A stretch of 64,000 nt of DNA from assembly GCF_036017065.1 (NCBI RefSeq), contig NZ_JAYXHR010000002.1, positions 310,001-374,000 of the forward strand. The letters are read 5' to 3'. Source of the stretch: Uliginosibacterium sp036017065. GTDB lineage: Bacteria > Pseudomonadota > Gammaproteobacteria > Burkholderiales > Rhodocyclaceae. Shown here one piece after another: positions 7,874-15,482 of this stretch. The notes under the pieces were generated by a model. That model was not told the DNA's origin, ran no database searches, and saw only the letters and a program-made list of their open reading frames with translations. A program made the position numbers and the translations under genes. Each line of letters opens with the position of its first letter. Positions within the stretch are counted from its first letter, which is position 1.

Positions 7874-9472
7874 ATGAACAGCGTGAGCCCCCGCATCGCA
7901 GACTTCGCGGACACCAGCCAGTGCCTGGCCCTCATCCAGTCACTGAACCCGACCGACCTGGACGACACCCAGGCGGCGATCGCCGCGGTGCTGGAAGGCA
8001 TGCTGAGCCGCCCGCCCGAGCCCGCCGGCCACCTGCAGGTGCTGGAGCAGATCCGCCCGACGCTGGATTTCGTGCAGTCGCAGGCCGCCCAGCGCTATGC
8101 CTCGCGCCCGCTACCTCCCGCCAGCGGCGAGGAGGACACCCTGCAGCGCGTGGTGCGCCTGTGGGAGCTGATGCAGCACAACTACGCCCAGGTCACCCAG
8201 CGCTCCGCGCTGGACCCCGGCTTCAACGAACGCCGCGCGCTGATCGCCCAGCGCCGCCTGCAGTACCACGCGCTGTGCATGATGGAGTTCTTCCGCGCCC
8301 GCCGCGAAATGCAGCCGGGCATGTGGCACACCCTGCACCAGGTGTACCTGAGCGCGGAACGTGCCGGCGCTGCCGACGTGCGCGTGGCCGACCCGCTCAA
8401 CGAAGTGTGGGGCGCGCAGAGCGCCAACGAGTGCTACGTCGCCATGCTGCTGATCGACGCCGCCAGCCCCTACAGCCGTACCCCGCGCGAGTTCGCCTGG
8501 CTGGCGCGCTGGGCGCAGCGCTTCGCGCCCTACTGCCTGTTGCTGAAAGAGGTCGAGCCCGGCAAGGGGTCGCAATACGCGCTGGACCTGGAAGCCGACC
8601 ACGGCCTGCGCCCGGTGGGCACGCTGTTGCCGGGTGCGCAGGCCCGCGGCCTCGACACCCGCAAGCTGGCCAGCCACATCCATGCCGTGGTCAGCCAGTT
8701 GAAGAAGGGCGTCGCCGCCGCATCGCTGGGCCTGGGCGACGACTGCGTGCAGCCGGCCTGCGCGCGCCTGCTGGTGTCGCTGTACCGCCCCTGGGGCCTG
8801 GCCTCGGCGGGCCGCAAGTTTCCGCGTCGCGCGCTGCGCGGCCAGGTGCAGATCGCCACCGACCCGATGGCGGTGGCCTTCTTCCTCGAAGGCCGCGAGT
8901 TCGCCCAGCCTTTCGACGCACGCCGCTCCAGCTTCACCGACACGATGGTGATCCGTACCTTCGGCGAGCGTGCCGAGCAGACCGACACCGAACTGATCCA
9001 CCGCGCCATGCAGCTCGGTTTCGTGCAGGAATCCTGGGACGTCATGGACCAGTCGGTGGCCGGCTACCGCCTGACCCGCCACCAGGGCGACTCGCGCGTC
9101 GAACACCGCCAGCTGATCGGTCTGCGTGCCACCAGCAACGACAAGATGCTGCTGGCCGAAGTGAGCTGGCTGCAGTACCAGCAGGCCGGCGCGCTGTATG
9201 CCGGCGTCAGCCTGATGCCCGGCCCGCCGCAGGTCTCGGCCGTGCGCCTGCACCTGAACGAGCGCTCCGCCCGCGACCGTTACCGCCTGGGTTTCATCGT
9301 GCCCGGCGTGCCCGCCCTGAAGACGGATGCCACCCTGATCCTGCCCGCCGGCTGGTTCCTCGCCGGTCGCCGCGTCGAGGTGTACACCGACCAGAGCTGG
9401 TTCGCCCGCCTGGTGAAGCTGGTGGCCCGCGGCAGCAACTTCGACCGCGTCAGTTTCTCGCGCGAGTCCTGA
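7874..9472 (+). CDS. Conserved hypothetical protein, 532 residues, possible PilZ-like C-terminus
   Basis: Not recognised with certainty. The protein has no signal peptide or membrane segment. The N-terminal two thirds look helical (for example RRLQYHALCMMEFFRARREMQPGMWHTLHQVYLSAE). The last 150 residues look like beta strands, with QLIGLRATSNDKMLLAEVSWLQ and AGVSLMPGPPQVSAVRL, a pattern resembling PilZ-like barrels. A c-di-GMP role would be inference only. It starts at an ATG about 340 bases after ccmI and ends 25 bases before a perfect 42-bp palindrome that insulates it from convergent phoR. Confidence 0.6.
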   Translation: MNSVSPRIADFADTSQCLALIQSLNPTDLDDTQAAIAAVLEGMLSRPPEPAGHLQVLEQIRPTLDFVQSQAAQRYASRPLPPASGEEDTLQRVVRLWELMQHNYAQVTQRSALDPGFNERRALIAQRRLQYHALCMMEFFRARREMQPGMWHTLHQVYLSAERAGAADVRVADPLNEVWGAQSANECYVAMLLIDAASPYSRTPREFAWLARWAQRFAPYCLLLKEVEPGKGSQYALDLEADHGLRPVGTLLPGAQARGLDTRKLASHIHAVVSQLKKGVAAASLGLGDDCVQPACARLLVSLYRPWGLASAGRKFPRRALRGQVQIATDPMAVAFFLEGREFAQPFDARRSSFTDTMVIRTFGERAEQTDTELIHRAMQLGFVQESWDVMDQSVAGYRLTRHQGDSRVEHRQLIGLRATSNDKMLLAEVSWLQYQQAGALYAGVSLMPGPPQVSAVRLHLNERSARDRYRLGFIVPGVPALKTDATLILPAGWFLAGRRVEVYTDQSWFARLVKLVARGSNFDRVSFSRES

Positions 9473-9497
9473 CAGACCGCGCGGCAGGCTTTACCCG

Positions 9498-9539
9498 CGC
9501 ACATGACAAGGGCCGCGATCGCGGCCCTTGTCATGTGCG
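9498..9539. terminator. Perfect 42-bp palindrome, bidirectional terminator
   Basis: The two 21-base arms match without a mismatch around a central GATC at 9517-9520. The core is CAAGGGCCGC...GCGGCCCTTG. It lies between the converging 7874 gene and phoR. It lacks a long T tract on either side, so Rho-independent action is inferred from its position and stem strength. Confidence 0.8.
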
Positions 9540-9569
9540 GAATCCCTCCGCGCAGATACTGCCCGTCGC

Positions 9570-10853
9570 TCAGGCGGCAACCGCCTGCCGCAACACCCGG
9601 CGCGCCGGAAAGCGCATGGTGAAGCGGCTGCCTTCGCCGGATTCGCTGCGCACGTCGAGCTGCGCCTGGTGGCGGGTCAGGATGTGCTTGACGATGGCCA
9701 GACCCAGCCCGGTGCCGCCGGTTTCGCGCGAGCGGCCGCGATCCACGCGGTAGAAGCGCTCGGTCAGGCGCGGGATGTGTTCGGCCGGAATGCCGATGCC
9801 GTTGTCCTCGACCCAGAACTCGCCGCCCTGTTCGTCGGCCAGCCAGCCGAGACGGATGGTGCCGCCGTCGGGCGTGTAGCGCACCGCGTTGCTGGCGAGG
9901 TTGCTGAGCGCCGAGTGCAGCTCCTTGTGCGCGCCCACCACGCTGGCCGCCGGCCCGGAATGCAGCTCGATGCGGTGACGGCCGCCAGAAAGCAGCTCGG
10001 CCTCCTGCAGCACGATGCGCAACAGGCTGTGCGCATCGATCGGCTCCTCGCCTTCCATGGGGCCGGCCGTCTCCAGGGCCGACAGGGCCAGCAGGTCGTC
10101 GATGAGGCGCTGCATGCGGCCCGACTGGTCGAGCGCGAGCCGCAGGTAGCGACGCGAATCTTCGGCGGAGAAGTCCTCCAGCCCGTCGTGCAGCATCTCG
10201 ACGAAACCGCTGACGACCGTGAGCGGCGTCTTCAACTCGTGCGACACGTTGGCCACGAAATCGCGGCGCATGGTCTCCAGGCGATCGATCTGGGTGATGT
10301 CGCGGGACAGGATCATGTGCTGGTCCTCGCCGAAGGGCACGATCTGGATCTGCAGCGTGGTGCCGGTCTGGCGCAGGGACCGCAGGATCAGCGGCTCGCT
10401 GTAGTCAGCGGTCTCGATGTACCGCACGAAGTCGGGCTGGCGCACCAGGTTGGTCACCGGCTGTCCTTCGTCACGCTCGCCGTCGAGCTCGAAATGGGTC
10501 TCGGCCGCGATGTTGATCCACTCGATGGTGTTGTGGTGCGACAGGTACACCACGCCGTCCGGCATCGCCTGCGAGGCTTCGCGGAAGCGCGACAGCGCCT
10601 GCGACAGGCGCTCGCGCTGGTCGTAGCCGACGCGGGCACGGCGGCTCAGGTTGGCGAACACGTAGTCCCACAGGCCCAGCCCGTAAGGCGTCGGGGTGCC
10701 GATCGGATCGCGCGTCCAGTGCACCAGCGCCACCAGCTTGCGCAGGTGGTAGGCAAACACCAGCAACACGCTCGCCAGCAGGCAGAGCAGGCCCCATTTC
10801 AGGTCCGCCGCCGCCCACACGATGGCGGCAGGCAGCAACAGGGCAGCGAGCAC
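9570..10853 (-). CDS. phoR: Phosphate regulon sensor histidine kinase PhoR
   Basis: 427 residues from a GTG at 10853. There are two membrane segments near the N-terminus, a linker, a PAS domain (about 93-190, with MPDGVVYLSHHNTIEWIN), the DHp phosphoacceptor His205 in SHELKTPLT, and an HATPase domain with N, G1 and G2 boxes (NLASNAVRYT, EDNGIGIP, GTGLGLAIV). PhoR phosphorylates PhoB when phosphate is scarce. The GTG has no ribosome binding site. A consensus AGGAGG at 10901-10906 points instead to an AUC (10895) or AUU (10892) codon 13-14 residues further upstream in the same frame. Confidence 0.94.
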   Translation of the reverse strand: MLAALLLPAAIVWAAADLKWGLLCLLASVLLVFAYHLRKLVALVHWTRDPIGTPTPYGLGLWDYVFANLSRRARVGYDQRERLSQALSRFREASQAMPDGVVYLSHHNTIEWINIAAETHFELDGERDEGQPVTNLVRQPDFVRYIETADYSEPLILRSLRQTGTTLQIQIVPFGEDQHMILSRDITQIDRLETMRRDFVANVSHELKTPLTVVSGFVEMLHDGLEDFSAEDSRRYLRLALDQSGRMQRLIDDLLALSALETAGPMEGEEPIDAHSLLRIVLQEAELLSGGRHRIELHSGPAASVVGAHKELHSALSNLASNAVRYTPDGGTIRLGWLADEQGGEFWVEDNGIGIPAEHIPRLTERFYRVDRGRSRETGGTGLGLAIVKHILTRHQAQLDVRSESGEGSRFTMRFPARRVLRQAVAA

Positions 10854-10944
10854 CGCCAGCGCGGCGCTCCAGATATAGCGACTCGGATGAATGATGCTTA
10901 CCTCCTGGGCGGCAGGCGTTCCAGAAACACGCGCCGCCCAGCGT

Positions 10945-11655
10945 TCAGCGTGCCAGCGCGACGGCCTGGGTATCGGTCGAGAAGCGGTAACCGCTGCCGC
11001 GCACGGTCTGGATCAGGCGTTCGTGGCCACCGGGCTCCAGCGCGCAGCGCAGGCGGCGGATATGCACATCCACCGTACGCTCCTCGACGAAGACGTGGTC
11101 GCCCCAGACCTGATCGAGCAACTGCGCCCGCGAGTGTACCCGCTCCGGGTGGGTCATCAGGAAATGCAGCAGGCGGAATTCGGTCGGCCCCAGCGCCAGC
11201 GCCTCGTTGCCGGCGGTGACGCGGTGGGTGGCCGGGTCCAGGCGCAGGCCGCCCAGCTCGACGGCATCTTCCGTCACTTGCGGCGCACGCCGGCGCAGCA
11301 CCGCCTTGATGCGGGCCACCAGCTCACGCGGCGAGAAAGGCTTGGTGATGTAATCATCAGCACCTATCTCCAGGCCCAGGACCTTGTCCTGTTCCTCGGA
11401 ACGGGCGGTGAGCATGATGAGAGGAATGCTGCGGGTACGTTCCTCGGCACGCAGGCGGCGGGCGAACTCGACACCGGAGATTCCCGGCAGCATCCAGTCC
11501 AGCAGCACGAGATCGGGCAGGGCGTCGCGCACGATGCGCTGGGCGGTTTCCGCATCGGCGGCACGGACCACGGTATGGCCGGCGCGCGTCAGATTGGCGG
11601 CGATCAGCTCCTGGATGGCGGGTTCGTCTTCGACGAGCAGGATATTGGCGGGCAT
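10945..11655 (-). CDS. phoB: Phosphate regulon response regulator PhoB
   Basis: 236 residues. The receiver domain (1-120) has the acidic pocket Glu9-Asp10, phosphoacceptor Asp53 in LLDWMLPG and Lys in ITKPF. The winged-helix OmpR/PhoB domain (about 135-230) shows GPTEFRLLHFL and RTVDVHIRRLR. It activates genes for phosphate scavenging by binding Pho boxes. It is first in the phoB-phoR pair, with a gap of about 50-90 bases to phoR depending on the phoR start. A Pho box 45 bases before its ATG suggests autoactivation. Confidence 0.96.
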   Translation of the reverse strand: MPANILLVEDEPAIQELIAANLTRAGHTVVRAADAETAQRIVRDALPDLVLLDWMLPGISGVEFARRLRAEERTRSIPLIMLTARSEEQDKVLGLEIGADDYITKPFSPRELVARIKAVLRRRAPQVTEDAVELGGLRLDPATHRVTAGNEALALGPTEFRLLHFLMTHPERVHSRAQLLDQVWGDHVFVEERTVDVHIRRLRCALEPGGHERLIQTVRGSGYRFSTDTQAVALAR

Positions 11656-11699
11656 GGCTCACCTCTTTGCAGGTAACGGCCGTAGTTTATTGCTGCGAG

Positions 11700-11717
11700 T
11701 TGAAGGATTTATGACAC
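11700..11717 (-). promoter_or_regulatory. Pho box upstream of phoB
   Basis: Read on the minus strand this is GTGTCATAAATCCTTCAA. It agrees with the classical Pho box (two CTGTCAT-like halves 11 bases apart) at 14 of 18 positions, with the AT-rich centre intact. It sits 45-62 bases ahead of the phoB start and in the same direction, as expected for PhoB autoactivation. The match was made by eye. Confidence 0.7.
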
Positions 11718-11820
11718 GTCATCGGCCTGCAATACAAGGACGTTGAACGGAGGCGGGTATCATGGCGGGCAGACTTCGCCCCTGCGGCGTCCCCGTTCCA
11801 CGATCGCGACCAACTGCCTC

Positions 11821-12234
11821 ATGTCCGGCCTTCGCCCCGACACTCCGCTGCCCACCGACATCGTCCTGCACCAGGCCTCGCGCTGCCTGGAAATCGCCTT
11901 CGACGACGGTACGCGCGCCAGGCTGGGCTGCGAGTTCCTGCGGGTGCATTCGCCCTCCGCCGAGGTCCGTGGCCACGGTGCCGGCCAGGAGGTCCTGCAG
12001 ACCGGCAAGCGCGACGTGACGATCACCGCCGTGCAGCCGGTCGGCCACTATGCGCTGAAACTGGTGTTCTCCGACGGCCACGACAGCGGCCTGTACTCCT
12101 GGGACTATCTCTACGAACTCGCGCTGCATCACGAAGCGATGTGGGCGCAGTACCTCCAGCAACTCGAAGCCGCCGGCGCCAGCCGCGACATCGCCACGCC
12201 TGCCGCCGCCACGCATGGCTGTGGCAAACACTGA
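11821..12234 (+). CDS. DUF971 protein (gamma-butyrobetaine hydroxylase-like N-terminal domain)
   Basis: 137 residues forming one DUF971 domain: LEIAFDDGTRARLGCEFLRVHSPSAEV, then VGHYALKLVFSDGHDSGLYSWDYLYEL. This is the zinc-binding N-terminal fold of gamma-butyrobetaine hydroxylase found as a stand-alone protein beside ubiE in many proteobacteria. Eukaryotic and bacterial relatives have been linked to iron-sulfur and ubiquinone functions, but the role is not settled. The ATG at 11821 is preferred over upstream codons because homology begins at LPTDIVLH. The gene ends 10 bases before ubiE, so they are likely co-transcribed. Confidence 0.88.
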   Translation: MSGLRPDTPLPTDIVLHQASRCLEIAFDDGTRARLGCEFLRVHSPSAEVRGHGAGQEVLQTGKRDVTITAVQPVGHYALKLVFSDGHDSGLYSWDYLYELALHHEAMWAQYLQQLEAAGASRDIATPAAATHGCGKH

Positions 12235-12244
12235 GAGCACGCAC

Positions 12245-13012
12245 ATGAGCAAGGAAATGCCCAACACCGGTTCCGGCGCGGAAGGAAGTACCCACTTCGG
12301 CTTCGAGCAGGTGCCGGAAAGCGAGAAGGCCCAGCGCGTGCGCGGCGTCTTCTCGTCGGTCGCGCAGAAATACGACGTCATGAACGACCTGATGTCCGGC
12401 GGCCTGCACCGGCTGTGGAAGCATTTCACCATCCAGCTCGCCGCGGTGCGCCCCGGCGAGCGCGTGCTGGACGTGGCCGGAGGCACGGCCGACCTGTCGC
12501 TGGCCTTTGCGAAGAAAGTCGGCCCGACCGGCCAGGTATGGCTGACCGACATCAACCACGCGATGCTCTCCGTCGGGCGCGACCGCACGGTGGACCACGG
12601 CCACCTGCTGCCCACCGCCCAGTGCGACGCCGAGAAACTGCCTTTCCCGGACAACCACTTCGACCTCGTCACCGTGGCCTTCGGCCTGCGCAACATGACC
12701 CACAAGGACGCCGCGCTGGCCGAGATGCGCCGCGTGCTGCGCCCGGGCGGCCGCCTGATGGTGCTGGAGTTCAGCAAGATCTGGCAGCCCCTGTCGAAGG
12801 CCTACGACCTGTACTCCTTCAAGGTTCTGCCCTGGCTGGGCAACAAGGTGGCGGGTGACGCCGACAGCTACCGCTATCTCGCCGAGTCGATCCGCATGCA
12901 CCCCGACCAGGACACCCTGGCCGGCATGCTGCGCGCCGCCGGACTGGATCGCGTGGAGTACTTCAACCTCGCCGCTGGCGCGGTGGCCCTGCATCGCGGC
13001 TACAAGCTGTAA
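12245..13012 (+). CDS. ubiE: Ubiquinone/menaquinone C-methyltransferase UbiE
   Basis: 255 residues. It has the class I SAM-methyltransferase fold with the UbiE signatures YDVMNDLMSGGLHRLWK (residues 44-60), the SAM-binding loop VLDVAGGTADLS, and SYRYLAESIRMHPDQ near the C-terminus. It methylates the C-2 position of the quinone ring in ubiquinone and menaquinone synthesis. The ATG at 12245 is chosen over one at 12215 because it does not overlap the upstream gene. Confidence 0.96.
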   Translation: MSKEMPNTGSGAEGSTHFGFEQVPESEKAQRVRGVFSSVAQKYDVMNDLMSGGLHRLWKHFTIQLAAVRPGERVLDVAGGTADLSLAFAKKVGPTGQVWLTDINHAMLSVGRDRTVDHGHLLPTAQCDAEKLPFPDNHFDLVTVAFGLRNMTHKDAALAEMRRVLRPGGRLMVLEFSKIWQPLSKAYDLYSFKVLPWLGNKVAGDADSYRYLAESIRMHPDQDTLAGMLRAAGLDRVEYFNLAAGAVALHRGYKL

Positions 13013-13019
13013 GCCTGCG

Positions 13020-13214
13020 ATGAGGCTGCTGGGCCGCTTCCTGACCGGACTCGCCTACTTCGGCGACAAGCTCGGCAGCGTGGGCATGCTGTGGGGCGTC
13101 GGGGTGGGGGCCGCCATTGCGCTCTTCCACGGCAAGATGTTTGCCGGCCTGCTGCTGGCCGCGCTGGCGGCCGGCATCTTCATGCGCCTCAAGCGTGGAC
13201 GGACCCGGCGCTAG
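13020..13214 (+). CDS. Small membrane protein of unknown function
   Basis: 64 residues with one or two hydrophobic stretches (about 18-34 and 38-54) and a basic tail (RLKRGRTRR). It begins 7 bases after the ubiE stop, which makes co-transcription with ubiE likely. No family was recognised. The in-frame reading that starts earlier overlaps ubiE and is not credible. Confidence 0.6.
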   Translation: MRLLGRFLTGLAYFGDKLGSVGMLWGVGVGAAIALFHGKMFAGLLLAALAAGIFMRLKRGRTRR

Positions 13215-13302
13215 CGCTGCATACCGCGCTGTACGAGGGGTGATGACGGTCATTCATGCGCATTTCGTGAAGAACCCCTGCCCATGTAGGACATGGACGA
13301 CA

Positions 13303-13329
13303 CTTTGCTGCACTGCAAAGCGGTAAACT
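13303..13329 (+). promoter_or_regulatory. Promoter region of fba with an inverted repeat
   Basis: An inverted repeat CTTTGC-N6-GCAAAG at 13303-13320 sits directly before a -10-like TAAACT at 13324-13329, in the place of a -35 box. The arrangement suggests a repressor or activator site on the aldolase promoter. The TGC-rich character resembles sites bound by PhaR-type regulators, but this is a guess. Confidence 0.4.
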
Positions 13330-13392
13330 CCGACCCAGCCAGAAGAACCCTGAATAACCCACCCCCCGTTCTGCCCAATCTCGGAGCCCAAA

Positions 13393-14457
13393 ATGGCCCT
13401 CGTTTCCATGCGTCAGCTGCTGGACCATGCAGCAGAAAATGCCTACGGCCTGCCGGCCTTCAACGTGAACAACCTCGAACAGGTCACTGCCATCATGGAA
13501 GCGGCCAACGAGCTGGACAGCCCGGTGATCATGCAGGCCAGCGCCGGGGCACGTAAGTACGCCGGCGAAGCCTTCCTGCGCCACCTGATCTCGGCGGCCG
13601 TCGAGGCCTACCCGCACATCCCGGTGGTGATGCACCAGGACCACGGCCAGAGCCCGGCGGTGTGCATGGCCGCCATCAAGAGCGGTTTCTCGTCCGTGAT
13701 GATGGACGGCTCCCTGCTGGAAGACGGCAAGACCCCCTCCGACTACGACTACAACGTGGCCGTGTCGCAGGAAGTGGTGAAGTTCTCGCACTCCATCGGC
13801 GTCACCGTGGAAGCCGAGCTGGGCTGCCTGGGTTCGCTGGAAACCGGCATGGCCGGCGAGGAAGACGGCATCGGTGCCGAGGGTGTGCTGGACCACAGCT
13901 CCCTGCTGACCGACCCGGAGCAGGCCGCCGACTTCGTGCGCCGCACGCAATGCGACGCGCTGGCGATCGCCATCGGCACCAGCCACGGCGCCTACAAGTT
14001 CACCCGCAAGCCCACCGGCGACATCCTGGCGATCAGCCGCATCAAGGAAATCCACGCCCGCCTGCCCAACACCCACTTGGTGATGCACGGCTCGTCCTCG
14101 GTGCCGCAGGAGCTGCTGGCCGAGATTCGCGAATTCGGCGGCGACATGAAGGAAACCTACGGCGTGCCGGTCGAGGAGATCGTCGAAGGCATCAAGTACG
14201 GCGTGCGCAAGATCAACATCGACACCGACATCCGCCTGGCGATGACCGCCGCGATCCGTCGCTACTTCGTCGAGCATCCCGCTGCCTTCGATCCGCGCGA
14301 GTACCTGAAGCCGGCCCGCGAGGCCGCCAAGAAGGTCGTCAAGGCCCGCTTCGAATCCTTCGGTTGCGCCGGCCAGGCCAGCAAGATCAAGCCGGTCGCG
14401 CTGGACAAGATCGCCGCGAAGTACAAGAGCGGCGAACTGGCGCAGACCGTCAAGTAA
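13393..14457 (+). CDS. fba: Class II fructose-bisphosphate aldolase
   Basis: 354 residues, typical of the class IIB (Calvin-subtype) enzyme of proteobacteria. Zinc and substrate residues are seen in VMHQDHGQS, VEAELGCLGSLE, GTSHGAYKF and LVMHGSSSVP, plus KINIDTDIRLA near the C-terminus. It interconverts fructose-1,6-bisphosphate with dihydroxyacetone phosphate and glyceraldehyde-3-phosphate. It stands alone with its own promoter region and terminator. Confidence 0.97.
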   Translation: MALVSMRQLLDHAAENAYGLPAFNVNNLEQVTAIMEAANELDSPVIMQASAGARKYAGEAFLRHLISAAVEAYPHIPVVMHQDHGQSPAVCMAAIKSGFSSVMMDGSLLEDGKTPSDYDYNVAVSQEVVKFSHSIGVTVEAELGCLGSLETGMAGEEDGIGAEGVLDHSSLLTDPEQAADFVRRTQCDALAIAIGTSHGAYKFTRKPTGDILAISRIKEIHARLPNTHLVMHGSSSVPQELLAEIREFGGDMKETYGVPVEEIVEGIKYGVRKINIDTDIRLAMTAAIRRYFVEHPAAFDPREYLKPAREAAKKVVKARFESFGCAGQASKIKPVALDKIAAKYKSGELAQTVK

Positions 14458-14474
14458 GCCGGCGCCCACCACGC

Positions 14475-14510
14475 AAAACAAAAGGCCCCTCACGGGGCCT
14501 TTGTTTTTTG
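14475..14510 (+). terminator. Rho-independent terminator of fba
   Basis: A stem of AAAGGCCCC and CGGGGCCTTT around a TCA loop is followed by TGTTTTTT. It lies 18 bases after the aldolase stop codon and before the converging PEP-CTERM gene. Confidence 0.9.
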
Positions 14511-14545
14511 CCGTTCTTTGCGGCGGCGGGGGCAGCGGCCGGCTG

Positions 14546-15259
14546 CTACGCCTTGCGCGCTCCCGCATGCCGTCCATACCGGCTGGCCAACACCAGCAAG
14601 CCGAGTCCCACCAGCGCGATGCTGCCCGGCGTCGGCACCGGAGAGGGTGTCGGATCCTCAGGCCCGACGGTGGGGCTGAAGCTCACGACATACGAGCCCG
14701 GCTGCACACCCGAGTCTTCCGCCGCAGGGCCGACGGACCAGCCGGCCAGGGGCTGGCCACCGCCCGGCCAGGTCGGGAAGTCCACCGGTTGAAAGCAGCA
14801 GTGCGTGTAGTCCGGGAAGATGAAGCCGTCGGCGCTGAACGGGTCCATGGAGTAGACCGAGACCGCCAGGAAGTAGACGCCGGGGGTCAGCAGCGCCTGG
14901 ATGAACGACTTCTGCGTGCCACCGAAGGGCTCGTCATCGTTGGCCACGATACCCATGCCCGCCTCGTTGAACAGGAACAACTGCGTGTCTGATCCAAGGC
15001 CGCAACAGGCGGGGCCCGGCAAAGTCGTCGCACTGAACAAACCACCACCCAGCACCAGGCGGTACAGGTCGACGTCGAAGCCGTTGTCAAGATTTCCGAC
15101 AATGCTGTCGACACCGCCAGCGATGCTCTGGGCGCTGCCCGGGAGCTGGCCCGCATCGCCGATCTCGAACACCGGCGCGGCTTGCGCGGTCGACAGCGTG
15201 ACCACCGCAAACAACGCAGCAAGGCCGTTCCACAGGCTGCGGGTGTATCTGGAATCCAC
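14546..15259 (-). CDS. PEP-CTERM sorting-domain protein with DVUA0089-like body
   Basis: 237 residues from a GTG at 15259, chosen because AAAGGAGA precedes it at good spacing and a signal peptide follows (ALFAVVTLSTAQAA). The body has repeated ...DVDLYRLVLGGG... and TQLFLFNEAGMGIVANDD segments, like secreted pre-peptidase C-type or DVUA0089 domains. The C-terminus VPTPGSIALVGLGLLVLASRYGRH is an exosortase sorting signal with PTP in place of PEP, then a helix and a basic end. It is predicted to be exported and processed by exosortase EpsH. No exosortase is in the window. Confidence 0.8.
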   Translation of the reverse strand: MDSRYTRSLWNGLAALFAVVTLSTAQAAPVFEIGDAGQLPGSAQSIAGGVDSIVGNLDNGFDVDLYRLVLGGGLFSATTLPGPACCGLGSDTQLFLFNEAGMGIVANDDEPFGGTQKSFIQALLTPGVYFLAVSVYSMDPFSADGFIFPDYTHCCFQPVDFPTWPGGGQPLAGWSVGPAAEDSGVQPGSYVVSFSPTVGPEDPTPSPVPTPGSIALVGLGLLVLASRYGRHAGARKA

Positions 15260-15482
15260 TTCTCGTCTCCTTTTTCTTGTCGTATCGCCCGCGTTTCGTC
15301 GCACCTGGGGGAGGCACGCGCAGCGAATGCCGGAGGCATCATTGCCCGGGCAAAAGCTGATGGCAGGGTGATCAAGCAAGCTCCCTGCCAACGCCTCGCT
15401 TCGGTGATCGTCATGGACACTGTTGCAGTCGCTGGCTAAGCTCATTCGGACCGGAATGACTCTCGACCAGACGGAGGACATG

